Of a stretch of DNA of 64,000 nt, positions 35,158-45,847 are shown one piece after another. The stretch is from Sporolactobacillus shoreicorticis (lineage in GTDB: Bacteria > Bacillota > Bacilli > Bacillales > Sporolactobacillaceae). Numbering within the stretch: position 1 is the first letter of the stretch; every line of letters begins with the position of its first letter. The position numbers were made by a program, and so were the translations under genes. The stretch lies in contig NZ_JAMXWM010000006.1 of the NCBI RefSeq assembly GCF_024125445.1, forward strand, positions 146,829-210,828, read 5' to 3'. A model generated the notes under the pieces. It was given only the letters and a program-made list of their open reading frames with translations, was not told the origin of the DNA and did not search any database.

Positions 35158-35607
35158 TTGACAGAACACGTGGTTGAAAAATCGAAGGTTGATCAGTTCT
35201 ATAATATATTGGCGCAAGCAAAAGAACCGAAGACTTTCTATGAACTGACCGATTTGGTTTATAAAAAAGGTGAGATTGAGGCGGACGGCGGCGAATCCTT
35301 AGCACGTCTCTACACAACGCTGATTCTTGACGGACGTTTTCTGAGCGTCGGGCACAATCTTTGGGCGCTTCGCAATTGGTATCCCTTGGAACAGCGTGAA
35401 GACGATATCGCGAAAACCCTTGGCGACAGCCATCATGAAAAGCATAAGGTCGCCGAGGACGGCTTTGACGATTATAACGATGAAGATGATGACGATGATT
35501 TGGATATTGATGAGACAGATGATGATTCCAGTGATGACGACGACTATGAAGATGATGATGTAAAACGCATTAGGAAGAATGCGGTTATTGACGACGATGA
35601 TGAATAA
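35158..35607 (+). CDS. rpoE: DNA-directed RNA polymerase delta subunit
   Basis: The product has 149 residues. The N-terminal HARE-HTH domain (about 1-90) contains FYELTDLVYKKGE and RFLSVGHNLWALRNWYP. The C-terminal tail is almost entirely Asp and Glu. Delta increases RNA polymerase recycling and promoter selectivity in Gram-positive bacteria. It is slightly shorter than the 173-residue B. subtilis protein, through a shorter acidic tail, and ends in a basic patch (KRIRKN) before the last acids. Start TTG 35158 is the right distance from aaagga; ATG 35149 lies too close. Confidence 0.92.
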   Translation: MTEHVVEKSKVDQFYNILAQAKEPKTFYELTDLVYKKGEIEADGGESLARLYTTLILDGRFLSVGHNLWALRNWYPLEQREDDIAKTLGDSHHEKHKVAEDGFDDYNDEDDDDDLDIDETDDDSSDDDDYEDDDVKRIRKNAVIDDDDE

Positions 35608-35661
35608 TTGACCGCTTTTTTACAGTGCACAACGCAGGCCATTTTTTCCTGTAACATGCTC

Positions 35662-35690
35662 TTGATTCAACTGATTAAGTTTGTTAGAAT
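35662..35690 (+). promoter_or_regulatory. Sigma-A promoter of pyrG
   Basis: TTGATT (35662-35667), a 17-bp spacer, and TAGAAT (35685-35690). Seven bases downstream begins GGGC at 35697. Confidence 0.75.
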
Positions 35691-35696
35691 TGCAAA

Positions 35697-35770
35697 GGGC
35701 GACAAATAGAATCGAATTTTAAAGCAAAAGCAAGCCCTCCGAAAGGGGAGCGTATCGCTTTTGCTTTTTT
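35697..35770 (+). promoter_or_regulatory. pyrG leader attenuator, probably CTP-sensing by reiterative transcription
   Basis: The predicted transcript begins GGGC. A terminator hairpin follows, with outer arms AAAGCAAAAGC (35721-35731) and GCTTTTGCTTT (35757-35767), a pyrimidine-rich GCCCTCC in its 5' half, and a T-run. In B. subtilis pyrG, low CTP stalls polymerase after GGG and extra G residues are added; the poly-G tract pairs with the C/U-rich 5' arm and prevents termination. The same start sequence and layout are present here. Confidence 0.7.
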
Positions 35771-35823
35771 ACAAAAAAAGGCAAGAAAAACCGGTCGAAA
35801 ATGGTCGAATGTGATCGTAATGA

Positions 35824-37515
<1,692 letters not shown>

Positions 37516-37519
37516 TAGT

Positions 37520-37550
37520 GGCTGCCCTGTTTTTCATGGGCAGCCTTTTT
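37520..37550 (+). terminator. Terminator of pyrG
   Basis: GGCTGCCC (37520-37527) pairs with GGGCAGCC (37538-37545), followed by a T-run. Confidence 0.85.
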
Positions 37551-37776
37551 ATACGATAAGCACAAATAAGATTGTACCTTAATCAGGGGCCTGGCCAGCT
37601 TCAGGACCTAGCCTCGCCAAGTTTTTTTTTACACAAATGAGTCAAAAAGTTAATTGAGCCTTTTCTCAATGAAAACGAAACAAATCAAGGATAATTAAAA
37701 GAAGGAAAAAGTTGGTTCATAAAGAAATGATATATAACGGTTGTCATGAAATGAATCAATGGAAGAGGGCATTGTA

Positions 37777-38187
37777 ATGAATAAACAGAACGCCGTATAC
37801 GCTTCAAAAGATGTAAATGAGATTATGGTTGTTGATGACCAGCCGGGCATTCGAATGCTCCTGCAGGAAGTATTTAAGCAAACGGACTATCAAATTGTGA
37901 CCGCGGCGAATGGCGAACAGGCACTGGAACTTTTGAAAAAAGAGGATGTACGACTGGTTTTGCTGGACATGAAGATTCCGAAAATGAACGGGTTGGAAAT
38001 TTTGCACAAAATAAAGGAAATAAAACCGGGAATAAAAGTGATTATAATGACAGCCTATGGTGAAAATGCGATGGTTCAAGAGGCATTGCAGAGTGGGGCG
38101 GTTGCTCATTTTACAAAGCCGTTTGATCTGCATGAACTCATCTCAGCAGTTGAAAAAGAGTGCCCGAAAAACAGTTCCGGAGTCTGA
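37777..38187 (+). CDS. spo0F: Sporulation initiation phosphotransferase
   Basis: This 136-residue single-domain response regulator relays phosphate from sporulation kinases to Spo0B. Acidic pocket residues are in MVVDDQPGIRMLL, the phospho-acceptor Asp (about 64) in LVLLDMKIPKMNG, the conserved Thr in IIMTAYGE and Lys in THFTKPFD-like HFTKPFD. It has no output domain, as expected. It has a longer, Asn/Lys-rich N-terminus than the 124-residue B. subtilis protein. ATG 37777 follows gaagaggg. Its place after pyrG is conserved and marks the organism as a spore former. Confidence 0.92.
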   Translation: MNKQNAVYASKDVNEIMVVDDQPGIRMLLQEVFKQTDYQIVTAANGEQALELLKKEDVRLVLLDMKIPKMNGLEILHKIKEIKPGIKVIIMTAYGENAMVQEALQSGAVAHFTKPFDLHELISAVEKECPKNSSGV

Positions 38188-38424
38188 ATCGGGCAATCTT
38201 TAAGACAAATCAATACACAGACATAAACGATTGGTTATGCTATAATGCTAACAGAATCGTTTGTCTCGAACGGATCTTCATCATTGTTCACCTTATTTTT
38301 GTTAAAAGAAAGATCATTTCTTTCATTTTGTACATATAATGATTTTGTCCGTTTGTTTTCACGCATTAGTTTCCAACAGGCGCTTTTTCTAAATGATGTA
38401 AAAGGAAAAGGAAGTATTCTGACC

Positions 38425-39720
38425 ATGGATAAATTACTTATTGAAGGCGGCACACGTTTAAATGGCACCGTTCAAATAAGCGGTGCAAAAAATAGTGCTG
38501 TTGCATTGATTCCGGCCACCATCCTTGCTGATTCACCGGTCACGATTGACCAGCTTCCCGATATTTCTGATGTGCGCACGCTATGTAAGCTATTGCGTGA
38601 GATCGGCGGAACGGTATCGTTTAAAGACCATACGTTTGTTGTTGATCCGAGAAAGATGGTGGACATGCCGTTGCCGAACGGTCCAGTAAAACGATTACGT
38701 GCCTCCTACTATCTGATGGGGGCAATGCTCGGCAGATTCCACAAAGCGGTGATTGGGCTTCCTGGCGGATGCAATTTGGGTCCACGTCCAATTGACCAGC
38801 ATATTAAAGGATTTGAAGCGCTTGGTGCGAAAGTGACAAACGAGCGCGGCGCGATTTATTTGCGCGCGGAATCTTTGCATGGCGCACGTATTTATCTTGA
38901 TGTTGTCAGTGTCGGTGCAACGATCAATATTATGCTGGCCGCGGTTAAGGCTGAAGGACAGACCATTATTGAGAATGCGGCAAAAGAACCGGAAATTATT
39001 GATGTGGCGACACTTCTGACCAGCATGGGTGCAAAAATAAAGGGTGCGGGTACGGATGTCATTCGTGTTGAAGGTGTGCAGGAATTGCATGGGTGCAGGC
39101 ACATGATCATTCCGGATCGTATTGAGGCAGGCACATTCATGATTATCGGTGCCGCAGGGGCCGATCATTTGTTGATTGATAATGTGATCCCTCAGCATGT
39201 CGAGTCACTCACGGCGAAACTGAGAGAAATGGGGGTTGATGTTCAGGTAGGCGAGGATCAGATTCTGGTTTCAAAGAGCGGGCGCCTGCTGAAGAATGCA
39301 GATGTCAAGACACTGGTCTATCCCGGCTTTCCGACGGATCTGCAGCAACCGCTGACCAGTCTGATGACTCAGGCGGCAGGTACCAGTATTATAACGGATA
39401 CTATCTATGGAGCTCGTTTCAAACACATCGATGAATTACGGCGGATGGGTGCCAATGTTAAGGTTGAAGGACGCTCAGCCATTTTGAGTGGTCCATCAGA
39501 TCTGGAGGGTGCAAAGGTACGTGCTACCGATTTAAGAGCAGGCGCGTCTCTGGTTATTGCCGGATTAATGGCAAAGGGAATTACAGAAATTGTCGATGTG
39601 GAGCATATTGATCGGGGTTATGATCATATCGTGGAGAAATTGCGGAGCATTGGTGCGGCTATTTGGCGGGAACCTCTGCTTGATGATGAGGCAAGAGAAC
39701 GTCTTAAGGAACAAGAATAG
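38425..39720 (+). CDS. murA: UDP-N-acetylglucosamine 1-carboxyvinyltransferase
   Basis: This 431-residue enzyme adds enolpyruvate to UDP-GlcNAc, the first committed step of peptidoglycan synthesis and the fosfomycin target. The active-site Cys116 is in [17 protein letters not shown], so fosfomycin sensitivity is expected. Sequence around [13 protein letters not shown] is also diagnostic. Its position between spo0F and rho corresponds to B. subtilis murAB/murZ. B. subtilis has fbaA and tal between spo0F and this gene; they are absent here. ATG 38425 follows aaaggaaaaggaag; a longer frame to 38245 has no support. Confidence 0.95.
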   Translation: MDKLLIEGGTRLNGTVQISGAKNSAVALIPATILADSPVTIDQLPDISDVRTLCKLLREIGGTVSFKDHTFVVDPRKMVDMPLPNGPVKRLRASYYLMGAMLGRFHKAVIGLPGGCNLGPRPIDQHIKGFEALGAKVTNERGAIYLRAESLHGARIYLDVVSVGATINIMLAAVKAEGQTIIENAAKEPEIIDVATLLTSMGAKIKGAGTDVIRVEGVQELHGCRHMIIPDRIEAGTFMIIGAAGADHLLIDNVIPQHVESLTAKLREMGVDVQVGEDQILVSKSGRLLKNADVKTLVYPGFPTDLQQPLTSLMTQAAGTSIITDTIYGARFKHIDELRRMGANVKVEGRSAILSGPSDLEGAKVRATDLRAGASLVIAGLMAKGITEIVDVEHIDRGYDHIVEKLRSIGAAIWREPLLDDEARERLKEQE

Positions 39721-39731
39721 CGATGAACAAA

Positions 39732-39780
39732 GAATCCGCGCAAGGAGAATCTTATGCGTTTGCATGCGGATTCCTTTTTT
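39732..39780 (+). terminator. Terminator of murA
   Basis: GAATCCGC (39732-39739) pairs with GCGGATTC (39766-39773), followed by eight or more T residues. Confidence 0.8.
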
Positions 39781-40225
39781 TTCAATAAGGAACGAAACCC
39801 GTTTTACACAATACCAACAGTAAGAAAAATCAACATTCTGTCCAATGACAAAGATTTGAATCACTCATGTTTTTCATCAGCCCCTTTTGAAATAGATGAC
39901 TAATGGTTGATAAAAAGGGTATAATGTGATAATAATGAGATAGATTGTTTTTGAAAATATTTATAATGATAATAAAAAAATATTGTTTCCAGTTTTTTTG
40001 AAAAATTACACAATTTAAGAAAACTGTGCTATTGTTCGTGAAGGATTGAAATCGCTCAGCTGCTGTATCAGGCTGTTTCAACTAAATTCCTCCCCTCCTC
40101 CAGATGCACAGTTCTGTGCAATTTCCGGATTAATCTTTTTTTAAGAAAGATCATTTATGATTAACGTAAGATTGAGCTCTGCGTTTGATATAGTGAGGAT
40201 AAATTTTAAAAAGCGTGGTGTGAGA
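39781..40225. other. AT-rich leader region of rho
   Basis: About 445 bp without a gene. A TATAAT at 39920-39925 is visible but lacks a properly spaced -35. The region probably includes a long 5' untranslated leader for rho; rho is autoregulated in many bacteria, though no specific structure is recognisable here. Confidence 0.45.
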
Positions 40226-41497
40226 ATGCCGATTACATTAGCAGAATTAGAAAATATGAAACTCAAAGAATTATACGAGCATGCGAAAGAGTTTAAAGTA
40301 TCCTATTATAGCAAATTGAATAAAAGAGAATTGATTTTCTCGATTTTAAAGAAACAGGCAGAAAAAGACGGTTTGTCTCTTATGGAAGGCGTTCTTGAGA
40401 TTATTCCATCTGAAGGCTTCGGTTTTTTACGCCCGATTAATTATTCGCCAAGTTCCGAGGATATTTACATCTCTGCTTCGCAAATCAGGCGTTTTGATTT
40501 GCGCAACGGAGATAAAGTTACAGGCAAGGTGCGCCCTCCGAAAGAAAACGAACGCTATTTCGGATTGCTGAGGGTCGAAGCAGTTAATGGAGAAAATCCG
40601 GATACCGCGAAGGAACGTGTGCATTTTCCCGCGCTGACACCGCTTTATCCGAATCGACATATGGTTCTTGAGACAACAAAGGAAGACTTTTCAACACGCA
40701 TTATTGACATGATTTCACCGGTCGGCTTTGGCCAACGTGGAATGATTGTCGCCCCTCCAAAAGCAGGAAAGACCACATTGCTCAAAGCGATTGCGAACAG
40801 TATCACCATTAACTATCCGGATGTTGATCTTATTGTTCTGCTTGTTGATGAGCGCCCGGAAGAAGTGACCGACATTGAACGCTCTGTAAAGGGAGATGTA
40901 GTCAGTTCAACCTTTGACGAGGTTCCGGAAAACCATGTGAAGGTATCGGAACTTGTTCTTGAACGGGCAATGCGTTTGGTCGAACATAAACGAGATGTGG
41001 TCATACTGATGGACAGTCTGACTCGTCTGGCGCGTGCTTATAACCTGGTTATACCGCCAAGCGGACGCACGCTTTCCGGTGGCATTGATCCGGCTGCTTT
41101 CCACAAACCAAAGAAATTTTTTGGTGCCGCACGTAACATTGAAGAAGGCGGAAGCCTGACCATTTTGGCCACCGCATTAGTGGACACGGGATCGCGTATG
41201 GATGATGTTATTTATGAGGAATTTAAGGGGACAGGCAATATGGAATTGCATCTTGATCGGCGTCTTGCCGAACGGAGAATATTCCCGGCTATTGATATTC
41301 GCCGTTCCAGTACACGTAAAGAGGAGCTTCTGGTTGACCACGATCATCTGGATAAACTTTGGACGATGCGCAAAACGATGGATGAATCCTCTGATTTTGT
41401 GGAACATTTTTACAAGCGAATCCGTGAAACGAAGTCGAATCAGGAATTCTTCGATATTTTCGATAAAGAGAAAAAAGGCAGTCTGCAATCTAGATAA
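40226..41497 (+). CDS. rho: Transcription termination factor Rho
   Basis: This 423-residue hexameric RNA helicase terminates transcription. The N-terminal Rho-N helical domain (ENMKLKELYEHAKEF) is followed by the cold-shock RNA-binding domain (EIIPSEGFGFLRP). The ATPase core has Walker A APPKAGKTT near residue 178, Walker B VVILMDSLTRLARAYN and the Q-loop/R-loop PPSGRTLSGG. There is no large N-terminal insertion. ATG 40226 is chosen by alignment with the family start; the ribosome-binding site (ggtgtgag) is weak. Upstream codons to 40157 are unlikely. Confidence 0.95.
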   Translation: MPITLAELENMKLKELYEHAKEFKVSYYSKLNKRELIFSILKKQAEKDGLSLMEGVLEIIPSEGFGFLRPINYSPSSEDIYISASQIRRFDLRNGDKVTGKVRPPKENERYFGLLRVEAVNGENPDTAKERVHFPALTPLYPNRHMVLETTKEDFSTRIIDMISPVGFGQRGMIVAPPKAGKTTLLKAIANSITINYPDVDLIVLLVDERPEEVTDIERSVKGDVVSSTFDEVPENHVKVSELVLERAMRLVEHKRDVVILMDSLTRLARAYNLVIPPSGRTLSGGIDPAAFHKPKKFFGAARNIEEGGSLTILATALVDTGSRMDDVIYEEFKGTGNMELHLDRRLAERRIFPAIDIRRSSTRKEELLVDHDHLDKLWTMRKTMDESSDFVEHFYKRIRETKSNQEFFDIFDKEKKGSLQSR

Positions 41498-41573
41498 GGG
41501 ATATTGCTCAGAACAGATTCTCTGAATCGTTGTTGAAACCGTATTTAGCGCTTCTATCCTACAATAATCCGGC

Positions 41574-41602
41574 TTGCAAACACTGCAAGCGCCTGTTATA
41601 AT
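41574..41602 (+). promoter_or_regulatory. Sigma-A promoter of rpmE2
   Basis: TTGCAA (41574-41579), a 17-bp spacer, and TATAAT (41597-41602) lie 78 bp before the start. I see no clear Zur box (TCGTAATNATTACGA type), which type B L31 genes sometimes have. Confidence 0.7.
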
Positions 41603-41679
41603 ACTCGTTGTGCTATATTATTGAACGTAATAAGACTCTGGTTTGAAAGAATAATCAGGGCGCAAAGGAGATGAATGAG

Positions 41680-41925
41680 ATGAAAGCAGGCATCCATCCT
41701 GACTATCATAAGGTTGTATTTATGGACGCAAGTACCGGCTTTAAATTTTTGAGCGGTTCAACGAAGAAATCGAATCAAACGATTAAATGGGAAGACGGAA
41801 ACGAATACCCATTGATTACAGTCGAAATCAGTTCCGATTCGCATCCATTCTATACCGGCCGTCAGAAATTCGCTGACAAAGGCGGACGTGTTGATCGGTT
41901 TAAACAGAAATATAATCTTAAATAA
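41680..41925 (+). CDS. rpmE2: 50S ribosomal protein L31 type B
   Basis: This 81-residue protein begins with [20 protein letters not shown] and ends with [21 protein letters not shown]. It lacks the CxxC zinc ligands of the type A protein and has the longer central insertion, so it is the zinc-independent type B form. In B. subtilis the gene after rho is the type A rpmE and type B (ytiA) is elsewhere. Start 41680 is 9 nt after aaggag; ATG 41671 is too close. Confidence 0.92.
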   Translation: MKAGIHPDYHKVVFMDASTGFKFLSGSTKKSNQTIKWEDGNEYPLITVEISSDSHPFYTGRQKFADKGGRVDRFKQKYNLK

Positions 41926-42031
41926 GATTCGTTTGAAGTCCAGAGAGAAAACGGCATGTTCCGGTGCGATGCAAATGGTGCGGAATTGGCCGTTTTTGCT
42001 TTTTGGGCAAGTTAATCATATGTGATCCGCG

Positions 42032-42060
42032 GCAGGCAGGGTATTCTGTCTGCTTTTTTT
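42032..42060 (+). terminator. Terminator of rpmE2
   Basis: GCAGGCAG (42032-42039) pairs with CTGTCTGC (42046-42053) with one G-U, followed by seven T. Confidence 0.75.
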
Positions 42061-42170
42061 GCAAAATGAGATATTTTGTGTGTGAGACAGTCCGGGAACA
42101 ACAAGGCGCCTTTTTCTCCGGCAGCTTACAAGCATGAGAATGATAAAGACGATGAAAGGACGAATAATGT

Positions 42171-42746
42171 ATGGCTCAGCTTTTTTTTAAATACGGTGCG
42201 ATGAACAGTGGAAAATCAATTGAAATCATCAAGGTTGCCCACAATTATGAGGAACAGGGAAAATCCGTCCTGCTGTTTACTTCAGGAATTGATAATCGTG
42301 ATCAGGTGGGATCGATCTCCAGTCGAATTGGGTTTAAAAGACGTGCGATTCCTATTTTCGATACAACAAATGTGTTTGCTGAGGTAAGCGATTACCAGCC
42401 GCGCCCTCACTGTGTCCTAATTGATGAAGTGCAGTTCTTGTCTAAGGAGCACGTGCTTCAGCTTGCCGAAATTGTTGATCAATTACATATCCCGGTCATG
42501 GGTTTTGGTCTTAAGAATGATTTCCGTAATGAGTTGTTTGAAGGCAGTAAGTACATGCTACTTTACGCAGATAAGATAGAAGAAATGAAGACCATTTGCT
42601 GGTTCTGTGAACGGAAGGCAACCATGAATCTTCGTATTGACGGAGAAGGGAAACCAGTTTATACAGGAGATCAGATCCAAATCGGCGGAAATGAAAGCTA
42701 CTATCCGGTTTGCCGTCATTGCTACAGCCATCCCCCAATCGTGTGA
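42171..42746 (+). CDS. tdk: Thymidine kinase
   Basis: This 191-residue type II thymidine kinase phosphorylates thymidine and deoxyuridine for salvage. The P-loop GAMNSGKS lies at residues 9-16. The catalytic Asp-Glu is in VLIDEVQFL, and zinc-binding Cys pairs in CWFCERKA and CRHC hold the lasso domain. It is followed by prfA as in Bacillus. Confidence 0.94.
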   Translation: MAQLFFKYGAMNSGKSIEIIKVAHNYEEQGKSVLLFTSGIDNRDQVGSISSRIGFKRRAIPIFDTTNVFAEVSDYQPRPHCVLIDEVQFLSKEHVLQLAEIVDQLHIPVMGFGLKNDFRNELFEGSKYMLLYADKIEEMKTICWFCERKATMNLRIDGEGKPVYTGDQIQIGGNESYYPVCRHCYSHPPIV

Positions 42747-42943
42747 CCCGAATTCTATCTTAATCTCCAAAGGACTGACGTTTATAAAAAACGGTCTATT
42801 TTTTGTGCCGCATAAACAGCCAAGTTACGACTATGTGTAGGCGTTTTGCAATCAATCACTGAAACTCAGGCATTATGATAATATAATAAGGGAATCGCAA
42901 CACGGACGGATATGTGCGACGCATAAATGGCGGGGTGAATGAA

Positions 42944-44017
42944 ATGTTTGAACGGCTACAGTCCATGGAAGAACGATATGAGAAGCTGAATCAGCTGCTG
43001 GCTGATCCTGTGGTAATTGGCGATCCGGCTAAATTACGCAAATATTCTAAGGAACAGTCGGACCTGCAAGAAATTGTTACCGTTTATCATAAATACAAAA
43101 ATATAATTTCGGAATTGGCTGATGCCAGGTCGATGCTTGAAGAACAATTGGATGAGAGCATGAAAGCCATGGTACACGATGAAATCAACCGTCTTGAGCA
43201 GGATCAGGCACATCTTGAAGAAGAATTGAAACAGATGCTTATTCCCAAGGATCCTAATGACGACCGAAATGTTATTCTTGAAATACGTGCCGCTGCCGGA
43301 GGCGATGAGGCAGCACTTTTTGCCGGCGACCTGTTCCGAATGTATTCACGTTATGCCGAACAGCAAGGCTGGAAAACTGAAGTTATTGACGCAAGTTCGA
43401 ATGAAATTGGCGGTTATAAAGAAATTGTATGTATGATTTCGGGAAAAGGCGCTTTTTCAAAATTGAAATATGAGAATGGGGCGCAGCGCGTTCAGCGTGT
43501 TCCGGAAACGGAATCGGGCGGACGCATTCATACGTCGACTGCGACAGTAGCTGTTTTGCCGGAAGCTCAGGAGGTCGAGGTTGAGCTGAATGATAAGGAT
43601 ATTCGTGTTGATCGGTTTGCCTCGAGCGGTCCGGGCGGGCAAAGCGTCAATACAACGATGTCGGCAATCCGCTTGACCCATATTCCGACTGGTATTGTCG
43701 TCTCCTGCCAGGAGGAACGGTCACAGATAAAAAATAAAGAAAAAGCAATGAAAGTGCTGCGCGCACGTGTTTACGACAAGTATCAGAAAGAAGCACAGGC
43801 GAAATACGATTCAACAAGAAGATCTGCCGTGGGAACCGGGGATCGTTCAGAACGGATTCGCACCTACAATTTTTCGCAGAATCGCGTGACGGATCATCGA
43901 ATTGGTTTGACCATTCATCAACTGGACCAAGTCTTAAATGGCAAACTTGATGATATCATTCATGCGCTGATCTTGAATGAGCAGGAAAAGAAGATGGAAC
44001 AGGCGGATGCTGGGTGA
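42944..44017 (+). CDS. prfA: Peptide chain release factor 1
   Basis: This 357-residue factor reads UAA and UAG stop codons. The GGQ motif that triggers peptidyl-tRNA hydrolysis is in [15 protein letters not shown] near residue 230; the PxT anticodon-like region is in the preceding [23 protein letters not shown] 42944 is about 9 nt after ggcgggg. It overlaps prmC by 4 bp, coupling the factor to its methyltransferase. Confidence 0.96.
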   Translation: MFERLQSMEERYEKLNQLLADPVVIGDPAKLRKYSKEQSDLQEIVTVYHKYKNIISELADARSMLEEQLDESMKAMVHDEINRLEQDQAHLEEELKQMLIPKDPNDDRNVILEIRAAAGGDEAALFAGDLFRMYSRYAEQQGWKTEVIDASSNEIGGYKEIVCMISGKGAFSKLKYENGAQRVQRVPETESGGRIHTSTATVAVLPEAQEVEVELNDKDIRVDRFASSGPGGQSVNTTMSAIRLTHIPTGIVVSCQEERSQIKNKEKAMKVLRARVYDKYQKEAQAKYDSTRRSAVGTGDRSERIRTYNFSQNRVTDHRIGLTIHQLDQVLNGKLDDIIHALILNEQEKKMEQADAG

Positions 44018-44898
44018 CAGAGAAGAGATATGAACTGCTGAATTGGGCGTCTTCTTACTTGAACACGCACCATCGAGATGAAAATATAGGAGAAATACTG
44101 CTCTGCGCACGCCTTGGTCTTTCGCGAACGGATCTTATTGTGGATGCGAACGAACCTGTGGCCCACGAGGATGCGGTGTGGATACGGGGCAAGGTCCGAG
44201 ATCATGTGCTGCATGGAACGCCTGTTCAATACATGCTTGGCTCGGCATCTTTCTATGGGCGGACATTTAAAGTCACACCGGATGTGCTGATTCCGCGTCA
44301 GGAGACTGAGGAATTGATTTGGCGTGTCGGCCAATGGGTGAATCGCTATGCAGCGGATTTGAAACAACTGTCGGTTTGCGATATCGGTACCGGAAGCGGT
44401 GCTATTGCGATCACACTGGCACTTGAGCATCCGGACTGGCATGTAACTGCCGTTGACCTTTCAGCAAAAGCTTTACGTGTGGCGCGAGAAAACGCTGCAA
44501 TACTGGGTGCACGTGTGGATTTCAGACAAGGAAATCTGCTTGCACCGTTGCAGGGTGAATCCTTCAATCTTTTGGTGTCGAATCCGCCATATATTACCCG
44601 GAAGGAAATGAGTGAGCTGAATGACACCGTAAGCGACTATGAACCTCATTTAGCGTTGTTCGGCGGGGAAGACGGTTTGGATTTTTACAGAGAAATTGTT
44701 GCTGCACTGCCCTCGATTTTCGGGAATGCTCATACTTTTATCGCAGCTTTTGAAATTGGTGCGTCTCAAGGGCGTGCTGTCGCCGACTTGATTCGTGATA
44801 AATTTTCAAATCAAATTGAAAATTTAGCGGTGGAAAAAGATATTGCCGGATGTGACCGCAATGTCATGACGGTTCTCAAGAATCTGTTGCATGAATAA
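44014..44898 (+). CDS. prmC: Release factor glutamine methyltransferase
   Basis: This 294-residue SAM-dependent enzyme methylates the Gln of the GGQ motif in release factors. The SAM-binding motif I is [15 protein letters not shown], and the substrate motif NPPYI lies near residue 188. The GTG start overlaps the prfA stop. The order prfA-prmC-spoIIR-ywlC is the conserved Bacillus arrangement. Confidence 0.94.
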   Translation: MTEKRYELLNWASSYLNTHHRDENIGEILLCARLGLSRTDLIVDANEPVAHEDAVWIRGKVRDHVLHGTPVQYMLGSASFYGRTFKVTPDVLIPRQETEELIWRVGQWVNRYAADLKQLSVCDIGTGSGAIAITLALEHPDWHVTAVDLSAKALRVARENAAILGARVDFRQGNLLAPLQGESFNLLVSNPPYITRKEMSELNDTVSDYEPHLALFGGEDGLDFYREIVAALPSIFGNAHTFIAAFEIGASQGRAVADLIRDKFSNQIENLAVEKDIAGCDRNVMTVLKNLLHE

Positions 44899-44961
44899 AT
44901 GGCGCAGGTGCGTTTAGATTCCTGTTTCTGTGTCCACACTGTCTGATGTGGAGGCGGGAAT

Positions 44962-45714
44962 ATGAAAAAATCATTTGGCTTAATGCTCTTATTAACTATT
45001 AATCTAGTACTTGTGTTCTTTTTCTGGCAATACAGCACAACAAAAGCAGATCAGAAAGGGCCGATTCCACAAAATGCGATTCGGCTGCGTATTCTCGCAA
45101 ATAGCGATTCTCCGGCAGATCAGGCAGTAAAACGGCAGGTTCGCGACGCGGTGAACAAAAACATAACGCAGTGGGTTCAGAATTTAAAAACATCGGACCA
45201 AGCAAAGCAAGTCATTCGTGCACATATGCCGGAGCTGAGGGCTACGGTTGAACAGACGCTGAAACAAGCACACGCGCGCAGCGCTTATAAAATAAAATTA
45301 GGACAAGCGAATTTTCCTACGAAAATGTACGGCAGCTTTGTCTATCCGGCTGGGAAATATGATGCACTTGTCGTAACCTTGGGCGACGGTAAAGGTGCGA
45401 ACTGGTGGTGTGTGCTTTTCCCGCCGCTCTGCTTCTTAGACTTTTCAAACAGTGAGGCAGTTGCGAATCCTAAAGCCGCTGTTCAGGAGAAGACGAGTGC
45501 GCAGAGTGCTTTAGAACCGGCAAAGGAAACGAAGACGCAGCAGGCAAAGCAGCCTAAGCAAAGTGAAGATTCGCCTACCGTATCTCCGGCAAAGCAGCCC
45601 AAGCAGAGTGGAGATCCGACTGCTGAATCTCCGAAAAAAAAGACGGATCAGGTTGAAGTCCATTCATTTGTTGTTGATTTTTTCACCAAAGTTTGGCACT
45701 CAATTGCCGGGTAA
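44962..45714 (+). CDS. spoIIR: Stage II sporulation protein R with an unusual C-terminal linker
   Basis: This 250-residue protein is secreted from the forespore and signals SpoIIGA to process pro-sigma-E in the mother cell. The signal peptide is at residues 1-28. The SpoIIR core has IRLRILANSDSPADQAVKR, GQANFPTKMYGSFVYPAG and NWWCVLFPPLCFLDF. About 70 residues of Lys/Gln/Pro/Glu-rich low-complexity sequence follow, with two tandem 15-residue repeats beginning AKQPKQS. The usual hydrophobic C-terminal element (VDFFTKVWHSI) resumes after them. B. subtilis SpoIIR is shorter (about 224). Ribosome-binding site ggaggcggg. Confidence 0.92.
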   Translation: MKKSFGLMLLLTINLVLVFFFWQYSTTKADQKGPIPQNAIRLRILANSDSPADQAVKRQVRDAVNKNITQWVQNLKTSDQAKQVIRAHMPELRATVEQTLKQAHARSAYKIKLGQANFPTKMYGSFVYPAGKYDALVVTLGDGKGANWWCVLFPPLCFLDFSNSEAVANPKAAVQEKTSAQSALEPAKETKTQQAKQPKQSEDSPTVSPAKQPKQSGDPTAESPKKKTDQVEVHSFVVDFFTKVWHSIAG

Positions 45715-45847
45715 AAGCGTTGCGCGCAGCCTGTCCGAATGGTATGGTGGATACGGAAACAATGTAAGGTCGGAGATACTCCGGCCTTATTTGATGCAGA
45801 TAAGAAAACAGTTTAAGAGATAAAGCTAACAAAAAGGGGAAACGAAA

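Noticed and set aside
38245..38424. Sixty-codon N-terminal extension of MurA
   Set aside because: MurA starts universally at the [13 protein letters not shown] sequence, and the extension has no ribosome-binding site.
41574..41602. Zur box upstream of rpmE2
   Set aside because: The short inverted TTGCAA/TGCAAG similarity does not match the Zur consensus.
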